DNA of 64,000 bases from positions 53,902,758 to 53,966,757 of the forward strand of contig OX485805.1 of assembly GCA_950295325.1 (NCBI GenBank), given 5' to 3'. Shown one piece after another: positions 37,332 to 48,993 of the stretch; the first letter of the stretch is position 1; every line of letters begins with the position of its first letter. Under the pieces are notes generated by a model. It worked only from the letters and a program-made list of their open reading frames with translations, made no database searches and had not been told where the DNA came from. The position numbers were made by a program, and so were the translations under genes. Origin of the DNA: Polytrichum commune. Lineage: Eukaryota; Streptophyta; Polytrichopsida; Polytrichales; Polytrichaceae.

Positions 37332-37656
37332 ATATTACATCACAATCCCAGCAAATGCATTCAGGAAAATCAATTAAATATATATTCTAAAAATATTTTG
37401 TGAGAAATTAAAAACAAACTCTCAACTCTCGGCTCTGCATGGGAGCGTATTAATTACTAGTTGGTACGAGAGAATACCCGTTGAGGGTTCTTAAAATACA
37501 ACTCAACCATTCTAATACATCCACACACGTTTGTAAAACCATGCAAATAATCAATTGTAATATGGAAGATCTCATCAATTGTGACAAAAAGATTATCTCA
37601 TAATGGCCCAATTGGCTTATTTTAGTTGATAAGGCCATTAACACTATCTTCCAATA
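37332..37656 (-). repeat. Candidate 3' LTR of the Copia element
   Basis: Begins (minus strand) TATTGGAAGATAGTGTTAAT right after the purine-rich tract and ends before GTAGT. It is not clearly homologous to the sequence at the other end beyond the first 18 bp. Confidence 0.35.
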
Positions 37657-37689
37657 CTCCCACTTTGCGAGGTGGCATTGTACTCCAAC

Positions 37690-38751
37690 CCCATTATTTC
37701 ACTTAACAACTCATGCATATCTCTCGCTAATGCCTTTGTTAGAATATTCGTTATCATATATTATTTTGGACAATATTCTAGCTCTACAATTTTGTTTTCA
37801 ACATTTTCTCTAATAAAATGATGTTGCACGTCTATATGCTTCGACCTATCATGGTTGGTGGGGTTCTTGGCGAGTGTCATAGAATCTTAGTTGTCGCACA
37901 TGATAGTTGTAGCCTCCTCTTGTACACAACCTACGTCCTTCATTAGTTGCCTAAGCCAAATGGCCTCCCTCATGTATCGATTCATGACCATATACTCTGC
38001 CTTCATTATATATTGTATCACCGTTTGTTGCCGTTTTCTATTTTATGAAATGGCCCCCTCTCCAACAAAGAAAACGTATCCGGAGGTGGACCTACGGTTT
38101 TCTACATCGCCGGCCCAATCCGCATCGGAATAACCTTTAATGCCGATATGTTGGCCGCCGATGCGCAACTTCATATCTAAGGTGTCCTTCAAGTACCGCA
38201 TGATTTGTTTGACGGCCATCCAATGCATCGGACCCGGTTTCAACGTAAATCGGTTTACCACGCTTACTGCAAATGCGAGGTCCGGTCTTGTGGCCACCAT
38301 TGCGTACATCAATGACCCCACCGTTTCTTGATACGGAATGTCTTTCATTTCGTGTGAAAGCTCATCATATTCCTCCTCCGAAATCTTTGTCAATGAGGTC
38401 TTGGTGTCGAGCGGCGTTACAATGGGTTTGCAATCACCCATGCTAAATCGGTCCAAAATGTTTTCGATGTAGCTTCGTTGATACATGGTAATGATGTGCG
38501 TCCTCCTATCCCGCTCGAAATAAACTCCGCTGAAGAAATGCAACTCGCCGAGGTCACTCATCTCGAATTTGTGCTTGAGGCTAGACTTCAACTCGTTGAT
38601 CGTGTCCACATTGTTTGATAAGATCGTGAGGTCATCTACATTTATAATTACAATCATAATGTAGTCGCAAGTTTGTAGAACATACAACGAGTAGTCCGCA
38701 TGGCTCCTCATAAAGCCTCTATTTACAAAGAATATTTAAATGCATTCGTAC
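37690..38751 (-). pseudogene. Copia reverse transcriptase (C-terminal part) and RNase H
   Basis: Frame 38711-38043 carries the Copia RT core: a VDDLTI segment equivalent to the YVDD box (here NVDDLTI), FEMSDLGELHFFSG, and the RNase H start YSDADWAGD. Further RNase H sequence continues to about 37690 (a KAEYM segment equivalent to the family EAEY, then RSKHIDVQHHFIRE), interrupted by at least three stops. The N-terminal RT half lies beyond the CACTA insertion. Confidence 0.85.
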
Positions 38752-39039
38752 CATCACTACTAGAAAATCATGACCAAATCAACAAAAAATCAACAGATCT
38801 TTGTCGATCTGGGCACTGCAATGACCGATTTCACTGATTTTTGAATTTTTGTAAAAATCAACAGTTTACTGCCTACATTTTTGTTAATTAGAATAGTACA
38901 ATGACCAAATCAACAAAATTTTAGTAAATGTGGAATCTTTTTGGAATATTCTAAGATCTATTGGAATATTGTAAAATATTTTTAATTTTTTGCAATTTAT
39001 GGTCTTGTAAATGTATGGGTATGGAAATAATTACGAATT

Positions 39040-39430
39040 CAAAGGTGTGTAAATATTATAAATATTATATTAGTTGATATTTTATATTTTATATATTAAT
39101 ATATTAATATGTATATGTATATGAATTCATATTAATATGTATAATATGTATATAATATATGTAACATATAATATATATATATGTATATAATATGTATGTA
39201 TATAATGTGTATATATATAATATATGTAACATATATGTATATAATATATGTATACAATATATGTAACATGTATGTATATAATATATAATATATAAATATG
39301 TATATATTTACTGTAATTATATACAGTATATATTTACTGTAATTATATACTGTATATATACTGTATATATTTACTGTAATTATATACTGTATATATTTAC
39401 TGTAATTATATACTGTATATATTTACTGTA
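39040..39430. repeat. AT-rich tandem repeats inside the CACTA element
   Basis: First (ATATGTAT)n-like sequence, then about five units of roughly 26 bp of the type TATATATTTACTGTAATTA, the last at about 39425. Confidence 0.8.
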
Positions 39431-39504
39431 AATATATACATCAAGTAGGTAGTAAAGAGAAAATAGTGGCCTTATTCTAGAAAGGTTTAAAACACTCCAC
39501 TTAT

Positions 39505-39745
39505 ATCATGTGTGATGTGATGACCTAGTGGTTAAGGCACATGTGTGGGTGTCACTAGGTGCAAGGTTCGATTCCTGTGGCCCACACCTTCGGCCTTGGC
39601 CTTGCCACCTATGTGAGTTGTAGGTAGTCTATACTTGTAGGTGAGGTATAGGTTGAGGGTTACTTGGGAGGGGTTAGGAATTGCAGATCTGACATTTATT
39701 CATTTTTTATTTTTTAATGTTATATATATATATATATATATAATA
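39505..39745 (+). mobile_element. tRNA-derived SINE nested in the CACTA element
   Basis: An A box TGACCTAGTGG (39521-39531) and a B box GGTTCGATTCC (39565-39575) stand about 33 bp apart, the spacing of a tRNA-type RNA polymerase III promoter. About 140 bp of unrelated body follow, then a T-rich and (TA)n tail at about 39700-39742. This is the layout of a plant SINE. The exact 5' end is not fixed, because no clear target duplication was found. Confidence 0.6.
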
Positions 39746-39894
39746 AGTTTTTTTAAAAAAATATTTTTGTGACCATATCAACAGAAAAAATCAACAAAAT
39801 TGTGTTACATCATGTCCAGGTCAACGCGTCCTAAGTGACAACCGCGACCAACGCCTTTCTGTTGATCCGGACGCAGAATTTTCTACTAGTGCAT

Positions 39895-41450
39895 GCTCGC
39901 CCGGATTGCTTCAATCCGTAGAGCAATTTATTCAAGTTGCATACGAGATGCTCGCGGCCTTTTTGTACAAACCCCTCCGGTTGCTCCATGTAGATGACCA
40001 CATCCAATTTGCCATTTAAGAATGCAATCTTGACGTCCATTTGATGCATTTCCAACCCCATTGAGGCCCTGATTGCAAGGATGACTTATATATTGTTGAA
40101 TTTGGCCACGGGTGCAAATGTTTCATCAAAATCGACACCTTCCACTTGCGAGCACCCCTTGGCCACCAACCTTGTTTAGAAACGCACAACCATGTCGTTG
40201 GCATTCTTTTTTGTGCAAAACACTCACTTACACTTTACGGCCTTGCGGCCCTTGGGTAATGGAGTTAACTCCCACGTACCGTTGGCTATAAAATATTCGT
40301 ATTCCTCTTACATAGCCAACTCCTACTTGCTCGCATCACTTGATTCACTTGTCTCTCTCAAGTTTCTAGGTTCCCCAACGATTGTCATGTTTGCATGCTC
40401 TTTGTCTTGGGGTTGCAGAATGTGGTTCTTCCACCATTCCCCAAGTGGTTTGCGTGGCATATCCGGGTACCTAGAATTGCCCATGGTTTCATTGTCATAT
40501 TGCGGTGATGGAGGTGTTTTGGTTGCGGTTTTCTGACCATGGTCAAGTTTTAATGTCTCCCCGCTACGAGTGGATTTCGCAGTCGATACGTCGGCCTCTG
40601 CATCCTCCTCCATGTCAGGCTCCTGATCTTGCTCTGAAACGTTGCCGCTCGCGTCCAAGTCCTCCACGTCCGATTTGGGGGATATGTCCACTTTGACCGC
40701 GGATGCTTTGTCAACTCTCCCACTTGGACAATCCTCCAAATGCGTTTTGTCTTCGAAAAACACCACATCCAGACTCTTAATAATTTTTTTCGTCTCCAAG
40801 CAAATGAGTCGATACGCCTTGGTGCCTTCGCAATATCCGAGAAACAAACACTTGACGCCCTTCACGTCCAACTTCGTTCGCCTTTGATCTGACACCTTTG
40901 CATGAGCCACACAACCGAAAACGCGTATGTAGGAGATATGCGGCATTCTCCCATTCCACGCCTCCTCGGGTGTCTTACCGTCCACGACCTTGGTTGGACA
41001 CCGGTTGCACACGTACACTGCATTGCACACCGCCTCCACCCAAAATTCATGGCCAAGGCGTTGGGTATGAATCATGGACCGCGCCATCTCCACGATGATT
41101 TGGTTGGCTCGCTCCGCCACGCCATTTTGTTGTGGCATATAAGATGATGAAATTTGCAGTGCAATGTCATGTTTGCTCAAAAAATCATCAAATGCCTTTG
41201 ACACATATCCCCCACCGTTGTCCATCCTAAGAACCTTCACTACATGCTTCGATTGTCTCTCCACCAAGGTTTTCCATTCTTTGAACCTTATCAACACCTC
41301 GCTTTTGAATTTGAGCACGTACACCTAAATCTTGCGCGAGAAATCGTCAATGAAAATGAAAAAATACCTTGCACCTCCCATGGACGGCGTTTTCATCGGC
41401 CCGCATACGTCGGAATACACGAGCTCCAAGATCTGGGTGGCGCGGGTACC
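39895..41450 (-). pseudogene. Copia integrase and N-terminal reverse transcriptase
   Basis: Frame 41324-40323 contains the integrase core: VLRMDNGGGY with the second catalytic Asp, then PQQNGVAERANQ with the catalytic Glu, and downstream FGCVAHAK and KCLFLGYCEGTKAYR. Frames at 40204-39895 hold the RT start (MHQMDVKIAFLNGKL, YMEQPEGF, LLYGLKQS). The upstream part with the first integrase Asp (41450-41330) is frame-shifted. The RT is cut at 39894 by the CACTA element. Confidence 0.85.
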
Positions 41451-41990
41451 TCCATCCATGGAGAATGGTCGCCTCGCTTGTTTGTCCTCTACACATCTTT
41501 ATCATGCAAAGGAATGCGTATCGTCTTGCGTCGCTTCCACGTCCATCCCGCTCATCATGCCTTGAAGTATTTTCACGCTATTCGCGTTGAGATGCCCCAA
41601 TCTTTTGTGCCAAAGCTCCAAAGAATGCGAGTTCCCATCGAAATGTGCCAAAGAACTCGTTTCCATCCCATTCATCACATTCGTGTCCAATTGGTACAAG
41701 TTTGACTCTAATGATGCAACGGCCAACATATCCCCGTTGTTTGCCCTCACCATGCATCCCAACAAGTTGAAATGCACCTTCAAACCCTTCGAAATGAGCT
41801 TGCTCGCCGAAAGCAAGTTGGAATGCATTTTCGACATATGAAGCACGTCATGCATTCTCATGTTCCTCACACATTATTTCACACGTGTTTCCACTGGTGC
41901 AAAGCCTTTGCCTACGGCCTTTACCATGCTGTTATCACCCATAAACACTTTGCAATCCGACACGGGTTCGTAAGTGTCAAAAAAATGCTT
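41451..41990 (-). pseudogene. Copia GAG-pre-integrase region
   Basis: Frame 41870-41502 reads VLHMSKMHSNLLSASKL then LELWHKRLGHLN, the zinc-binding H..H part of the Copia pre-integrase domain. It continues from the protease region after a stop and a frame change. Confidence 0.8.
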
Positions 41991-42862
41991 ATACGGTGTC
42001 ATGTGTTACGAAGCCCCCGAATCAGCGATCCATTTAGTGGCAGCGGTGTTAGATGCTTCATCTCTCACGACAAATGCAAAATCATCGCTCGACCTTGCAA
42101 TGTTGGCATTCACCCTGCGTTTGTTTCGACAATGACGAGCAATGTGGCCCAACTTATCATAATTGTAGCACCTCGGGGTGTCGGGGCGCCGTTCGTTGTT
42201 GTCGAACGCTCGAGGTTGGCGTGACAACATGACCGCATCATCTCCTTGAGGTTCCTTCTCCTTCCTCTTGGACACCTCGTGCATGAGACGTGCGGTGATG
42301 AAATCCAACGTGAGCTCGGAAAATGGCCGCGTGTCCAATGTGGTGATCAAATGGTCGAACGAGGGTGGTAGGCTATCCAACAAGGTCATGACCACATCCT
42401 CGCCTTTCATAGGCACCTCCAAGCATGTGAGTTGGTCGGCAAGAGATTTTACCTTGTTGATGTTGTCGAGGATGTCGACGCCTTCGTCCATTTTGATGGT
42501 GAAGAACTTGCACCTTATGAACAAGTTTTTGGTCGCGTGGATGTTGCATAGCGTCTTCTACGCTTCCGCGGGTCCTTTACACCTTTTGATATGCACCAAC
42601 TTCTTGTCCATAAGCTCGTGGCAATGATGAAGAAGGCCTTCTTGCATCGCCGTTCGTACATTTTTTTGACCTCATCGCTCGCCGTGGACGGTGGCGGCAA
42701 CTCCATACCTTCCACGATCTCCCAAAGATCTTTGATGGACAACACCATCTCCAACTTGAACTTGTAGAGGTGGAAGTTGTCGCCGCCGAACTTGTCGAGC
42801 GTGGTGTATCCATCAGCCTCACTAGAAGTCATTTTGCGACTCAAATGCAAACTCCCACTCAT
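41991..42862 (-). pseudogene. Copia gag with zinc knuckle and protease start
   Basis: The gag start at 42862 reads DKFGGDNFHLYKFKLEMVL and is frame-shifted near 42600. Gag continues in frame 42524-42006 with SLPPSFDHLITTL. The zinc knuckle CYNYDKLGHIARHC has lost its second Cys (Tyr instead; consensus CX2CX4HX4C). The protease active site WIADSGAS ends this frame at a stop. Confidence 0.85.
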
Positions 42863-42960
42863 TCAATGTACACCGAGGTTTTAAAAAACCCTCAATACGA
42901 CTCGGATTATGACCAAACTAAGTGGAATTGATTCAAACTATTCATTTAATGTCATTCCAC

Positions 42961-43790
42961 TCTCAAATCAGCACCTTCACTCCTCAAGGTGGTGCAAAAC
43001 AACTCATAATCTTCAAGAAGTACAACTAAGCTTCTTGGAACCCAAAAGACCTCAAAACACTCAGAATGTTGTAATCTCACAAGTCAGCACCTTTGTGATC
43101 CAATTAGATGCAATATCACTCCTCAACACTTCAAAGAGCTAATCTAAACCCTTTGGCACTCCAATAACTTCAAACTAGTGTAGGAATGAGGCAAACACTC
43201 AAGTCAACACCTAAACGATCGGGATAGATGTAAAATAACTCTTAAATACTTCAAAGAACTAATCTAATCCCTTTGGCACTTCAATAATTTCAAATTAATG
43301 TAAGAATGAAGCAAACACTCAAGTCAACACCTAAATGATCGGAATAGATGCAAAATCACTCCAAAATGCTTCAAAGAGCTAATCTAAATCTTTTGGCACT
43401 CCAATAACTTTAAACTAGTGTAAGAATGAAGCAAACATTCAAGTCAACACCTAAACGATTGGGTTAGATGCAAAATCACTCCAAAACACATCAAAGAGCT
43501 AATCTAAGTCCTTTGACACTCAAATATCTTCAAATTTGTGTAAGAAAGAAGCAAATATTCAAGTCAACACCTAAATAATCCAATTAGATGCAAAATCATT
43601 TCAAAATACTTCAAAGAGCTAATCCAAATCCTTTGGCACTCAAATGTCTTCAAACTTGTGTGAAAATGAAACAAACACTCAAGTCATCACCTAAATGATT
43701 TGATTAGATGCAAAATTACTCCAAAACACATCAAATAACTTATCTAAGTCCTTTGGCACTCAAATGTCCTTCACCCATTCAAAAATGGAT
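42961..43790. repeat. 120-bp tandem repeat array, about 6-7 units
   Basis: Units start AAGTCA.CACCT at 43081, 43201, 43321, 43441, 43561 and 43681, spaced exactly 120 bp, with a weaker unit near 42961. Each contains GCAAAATCACTCCAAAA-, CAAAGAGCTAATCTAA- and CTTTGGCACTC-type words. The array lies between the Copia gag start and its 5' end, i.e. in the leader or LTR region. No frame is conserved across units. Confidence 0.9.
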
Positions 43791-43899
43791 CTGATGTACA
43801 CTTAAGCCTTCAAGATGATATGAACATGTATCTAAAAAGATCTAGAATGTAAAAACACTTTTCTAAGGTCCCTCACGCTGGTTCACTCCTCCAAGAATG

Positions 43900-44228
43900 C
43901 TCCAAGGCGCTTCAAAAGCTTCAAGACTCCGCCACAAGCCCTAAAATACTTCTAAATGACCTCCGATCATATTCGGCCCTCTCCAATCTCTTCCTAAGTC
44001 GATCTCTTACTTCTAAAGCAAAATGGGCCCATGACCTATTAAGAAATGAGGGAAGAAAACAAGGATATTAACGTAGGAAGTAAAAACACAAGACACTATG
44101 ATTGCATACAATGGAGAGAGTGATTAACTCCTCCCCTTATGCTTTTGTTTATATGTATGGGTTAGGACCAGCGTTGACAACCCATATGAGACAATGTCGC
44201 CGATGCAATCTAACATTATCTTCCAATA
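43900..44228 (-). repeat. Candidate 5' LTR fragment of the Copia element
   Basis: On the minus strand it starts TATTGGAAGATAATGTTAGA, and about 90 bp downstream lies a TATA-like CATATAAACA (about 44145-44154), as in an LTR promoter. Its inner boundary and a primer-binding site could not be found. Confidence 0.35.
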
Positions 44229-47200
44229 ACTACCACATCTGCCAATAGACTATTGTCCTAACTATTAACTTTTCTGATCTCACAAGACTATTGCCCGTTT
44301 TCACTGGTCCTTTCAAGCAATATCTAGTTTACTAAATATTTTGTTTCCACCTTTTTCAAAATTGAATCAAAAAATCAAAATTTTACTACTACATGGTTCA
44401 TGATAAAATAAAATACACATTTTCAAATGAGTTTGCAAGCAAGTATTTACCATCGATATTTACCCCTTAAAGTACAAGAGGTAGTATACTAAGCTAAGAT
44501 GTGTTATAGAAGTATACTCTCAAGCATCTTATAAGAATTGTCACAAAGGGGATCATATATTTTTGTAGCATCATAGAATCATGTAAATACTCCATGCAAA
44601 AACCAAAAAAGAAATTAATTTTTTTTTAACTTCCCATATTGAATTTAGAGGTAAATGCTTCAAAAGTTTATCACAAACACATATCTCATGCTATTGATAA
44701 AACTTGATATGGTTAGCTGGAATCAAAATTATCCTCAAGGGAGGGAAGTTGCAATATATGTCAAGATGTTTTGGTAAATTTTGGAGCGTGTAGTCCTTGG
44801 TTAAATGAATTATTTTCTTTAAAAAAATTTTACCAAGACAAAGGCTTGGAGTTGTGTCGTTACTTTTGGCCAACCCAACTCCAAAGCAAAGTCCCAACTT
44901 CTTGGTGTCATGTAGGATACTAGTTTGGGCACATGTTGACGAGGCATGTTGCACACATGCAAAAATGATTTTCCATTATTTTCCTCCCTTTATTTCAACT
45001 CTTAACCTCTACCCTCCCAACCCCAGCCTATAATTTGACCACTTGATGCAACCCTAGGTCCCTAGCAATGTTTTCAATGAATAAACACATCTTAATCTAG
45101 GACATGGACCTCTGATGTTAAATATTGTAGGTTGGTAAATATTATGCACCCACAATATTGTCCCCAATGTTTTTTGCAAAGAAACATATCTCAATATTGT
45201 GGCCCACAATAACCATCGTACTCAATCTAGTTCGTTTTCTAACGATCACGCATTATAAGACATATGAGTTCAAAAACTTTTTGCATTTAGTATGTGTTTA
45301 GTATATCGTGGTCACATGGACATCTAGCATCAACCCAAATCAAGGTCAACTCATTAAACAATTTGAATAAATGAAAAGTTTCAATCATTATAGAATCCTT
45401 TGGTGCCACATTGTTCATTGTATAGAGTAAGACTTGTATTTAGGCCAACAATCACTTAAATGCCACATTAGGGATCTTCACCTTGGGCATTTGAAAGTAG
45501 TGACCATGGCCAACATTTGAAGGATAAACCCACAATTTCATGCCATGTGTGCGATGGCAAACAATTTACAATACGGATGGTTGATTATTGTGATATGCAA
45601 TCCAAAGATGTCACAACCCAACTACAATTTGAATAACTCTCTATGATCAAGATCACCCAACAATGCATTTAATTATTGGTGCAGTTTTAACACGAAAACC
45701 TTGTAGATGTACAAAATACAATGAAGGATGTTGCATAATATTGTGGTGGTGGTTGTATTCTAATGCAATTACAAAAGAAGGCTTTCACAATCGTTCAAAA
45801 CATTTGAGATTGTAACCTTTTTTTATTACAAACAATGACTTGGTCACATGCTCATGGTAGGTTCTTAGGGAGGAAAAGTAATATGTGATGTGTTGTGTTA
45901 TACATATCCATTAAGAGGGTATTCTTTGCAGAGGTAAGTATGTTTTTTGGACATCACAAATAAAAATAACATGAGTGCATTAAAGGGAATTTTTAGAGGC
46001 ATTGGTGTTTATGATATATGTGAGAGGAAGTTTTTGTTTACTATAATTTGATGTTGTCTATAAATAAAATGGTTATTGATAATTTTAAAGTAGAGTAGAT
46101 GTTCAAATTAAAATCCTATTGTTAAATTAAATTTTTGATAATATTTGTGCTTACCATATGACTTAAACAATTATTTGTTGGTAAACTTAGATCTTATCAT
46201 TTCCCCATCTTCAATGATGCATGTTGCTATCTTTTCAAGAACTATGATCAAATCCATATTCATGATGTGTGTACAAAGGTGATGCAAAAGTACGGCAAGA
46301 TTGGAAAACATCCATTTTCCTTTGGGAATTCTCCAAGAACACTACATTAATTATTGTTTATCCAAGTACATCCTTAAGGGTTACATGTTGTGGATAAGAA
46401 TGCACATATTTACCCACATATGTGTACATTCATCCATTATACACAAAATTTGTCCTTTTAATACATAAAATAAACAAGAGTATGCTACTGGAATAATCCC
46501 TTGAGATTTTGAGACAATTTTTTTTTGTTGCCTTCTACCACAAAGAAAAATGATGTTGGAAAACACTTGGACTAGGTAGGAGCTAGATTGTGTTGACATT
46601 ACTAAGTCATGGTTCAATTTGGCCCATGAACATTCTCATTTAAGTGACAAATTCTTAGTGGTCATGTTGAATTTGGTATCATAACTCCACACAAGTTGGG
46701 CTTGCCACATGCCAATTTGGTGTAATAGAAATTGAAGTCAACCATATAACTAAATAATGTTATGGCAACCTCTTCCCATGAACATGTGTTTTTTTTTTTT
46801 TTTTTTTGCAATTTTTTTTTTCAAATGATTGCTATCAACAATTATGGAGACATGGTCAACCCTAGGTGGACTCATAGAGACCAACTGTAAGTTAAATTGT
46901 TCCAATTTGACAAAGTCGAAGTTGAATTACAAACTTCAAATTAATGAGGGGAACTTAAGTAAGGAGTAAAGCTTGATAATACTTACTACAAGAAGGACAA
47001 TACTCGATAATTATTGGCCCACTTTGGATGGTTGTGTGGTGGTTGTTACAAATTCATAACCCATTGTTTTATTTATGTACGACGGTCACATCCGCCCACT
47101 TTCATCCGATTCACATCTCAAGTTTCCCAGAAAAGAACAGCTTGTTAAGTAAACGACCTTAAGAGAGATGATTATTAGTCTACTTGTCCCACGATTCATC

Positions 47201-47320
47201 ATCCTTTGAAGTGGATGTGAGCCTCTAATGATTCATGTATTAATTTCAGAAGCGCTACCAGGCTCTCTTGTCAGATGAGAAATGGAGATTCTCCACAGCA
47301 AAGGGATGAATAGCCATAAA
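44229..47320. other. Intergenic DNA, nothing recognised
   Basis: AT-rich. A poly-T run lies at about 46789-46820. No exon or paired repeat is supported. Confidence 0.5.
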
Positions 47321-47700
47321 TCATCCATGAGCTTCCGTGGGATGAAAATACAATCATCTGCTGGGAAGGCTGTCCTCGGGTCCTCCACATGGATGAGAGG
47401 TTGAAATCATCCATAATGATAACTGGACATATATAGTCCTGACAGGTGAGCGAAGATTCCCATACATTCATCCACGATCCTCAGTGGGATGAAACATCCA
47501 CCTCGTCTATTGGTGAGAAGACTCTCCTCCTGCTGCTGTGGCGGGGGTTAAAAGATCATTCATCCACGAGGCACAGCAGGATACGAAACCCTGGTCCTGT
47601 CAGATGAAAGAACCAAGATTCTTTCATGTGACAATTTGGTTCCAGGGATGAAAATACGTACGCCATCCATCGCCTTCCGTAGGATGTAAAGCCGCCAACC
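47321..47700. repeat. Interspersed CATCCAyGA..GGGATGAAA motif, four copies
   Basis: Related 25-30-bp blocks (CATCCATGAGCTTCCGTGGG, CATCCACGATCCTCAGTGGG and two weaker ones) occur near 47327, 47470, 47560 and 47660, about 90-140 bp apart. Each is followed by GATGAAA or GGATGTAAA. This looks like a worn tandem array. Confidence 0.5.
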
Positions 47701-48993
47701 CTCGGGTGCTTGGTGCGGAGAAGGAGACATTCATCCAAATGAACGGCTCCACGGTTCGGAATCTCGCATTAAGCCCTGATTAGGGATGTGATTTGAGACC
47801 TGGTTTAAAAAACCATACAGCACATGTTGGGATGACAATTCCAACCCCTCCACCTTGGAAGCCCCTCCCTTCATGCCCTATAAGTTAACTTAGGTATTAA
47901 TTGTGCCGGAATGTGTAGAGGGTTCTCTATTTCATCATCAATTGTGCCGGAATGTAGTTTCCACGTGGGATGCAAGTGGGTCTTAGCGAATGTGAGCATG
48001 ACATGTTGCAATATTTGAGGGGGAATAGTTCTTTTGTGTTGGAATAGAGAGCCCTTTATGATACTTTTGACCTTAAGCAATTACTAGGCGTATTGCATAA
48101 ACTTTCAATTACTTATATGATAATATGAGGGAGTCACTTGCAAAATCTTATTTTATGAACATCTTAACAAACTTGGGGTGTGAGAATCAAAATATGGTAT
48201 CAAAATGTCCAATAAATGTATTATAAATTCCCTTTTAAAAGTAATTTCAGCATGTGTAGGTTGCAATTAAGACTATTGGCTCACATCATTTGTGAATGCA
48301 TGAGTAGACTTTTTGTATTGATCAATCGTGTATGTAGAGATTTGACAATATTATTGGATTGTCATTCACCCTACTATCAATTCTCCAAAATGTATACCCG
48401 CTCAAAGGAGAGACCCCTAATGCCTCTATCCCAAGTTGGGACAAAGACAATAAAAAAATGATAGGTGATTCTCAACCATGTAGATAAAATGGATTGGCCC
48501 CATGTTGTTATGGCATGTTGCACTCGTGTATATGATTAATGGTTTGGGCTATCCCCACATTGTTTGCTCAACATGCGGCCATTGACGGCAAAATGTTATG
48601 TCAAAGGTTGAATGTTGATGACCTCACCACATGTGCAATCACAATTCAATGTCTCCCACATGTCTAGTAGATAAATCTATAATGCACAAAGGTCCACTCC
48701 AAGGAAAGATAACTAGATCTTCAACCTTGCATGCATTTGTCTTGTTCATAGCTATAATCTCTTAAATAACTTGAGCAATGTAACTTGTAACTTCAAAAAT
48801 GATTTAAGTTTTCCTTTCTTTCACTCTAAAATCTCCATTTTTTCCCTTTCATGTTATAGATAAGGTGTTTGATTCTATCTATCTATATGTATTAAAAATG
48901 TTGAAGGGTGTTTTTATCCAACATATCGAGGAGCCTTGTCAAACATGCACATGGAATTGCAACAACACTCACTAAATTTTTGTAACACATAAT
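47701..48993. other. Intergenic DNA, nothing recognised
   Basis: AATTGTGCCGGAATGT occurs twice (about 47899 and 47939). No gene was found. Confidence 0.45.

Larger units (their letters stand above)
38755..39891. mobile_element. CACTA (En/Spm) non-autonomous element, 1,137 bp
   Basis: Starts CACTACTAGAAAATC; the other end reads CACTAGTAGAAAATTC on the opposite strand. It is flanked by the 3-bp duplication CAT (38752-38754 and 39892-39894). These ends and a 3-bp TSD define a CACTA element. Subterminal AATCAACA/ACCAAATCAAC words recur at both ends, as transposase-binding subterminal repeats do in this superfamily. It encodes no protein. It cuts the Copia RT at the conserved RAWY site; removing the element and one TSD would place the two RT halves in one frame. 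Confidence 0.9.
37332..44228 (-). mobile_element. Decayed Copia LTR retrotransposon (interrupted)
   Basis: On the minus strand the order is gag, protease, integrase, reverse transcriptase, RNase H, which is the Copia order. The right limit is set by TATTGGAAGATA (complement at 44217-44228), the left LTR start by the same word at 37645-37656. The latter sits directly after a purine tract AAAGTGGGAG. ACTAC on both outer sides (37327-37331, 44229-44233) would be the 5-bp target duplication. The two LTR-like ends agree only over about 18 bp, so the outer limits are tentative. The interior contains many stops and shifts and is split by a CACTA element at 38755-39891. Confidence 0.6.

Noticed and set aside
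39521-39595. Functional tRNA gene
   Set aside because: A and B boxes are good, but no acceptor stem closes and the unit continues into a SINE-like body and tail inside a transposon.
42961-43790. CRISPR-like or protein-coding repeat array
   Set aside because: Repeats are directly adjacent 120-bp units without spacers, contain stops, and lie in a plant retroelement.
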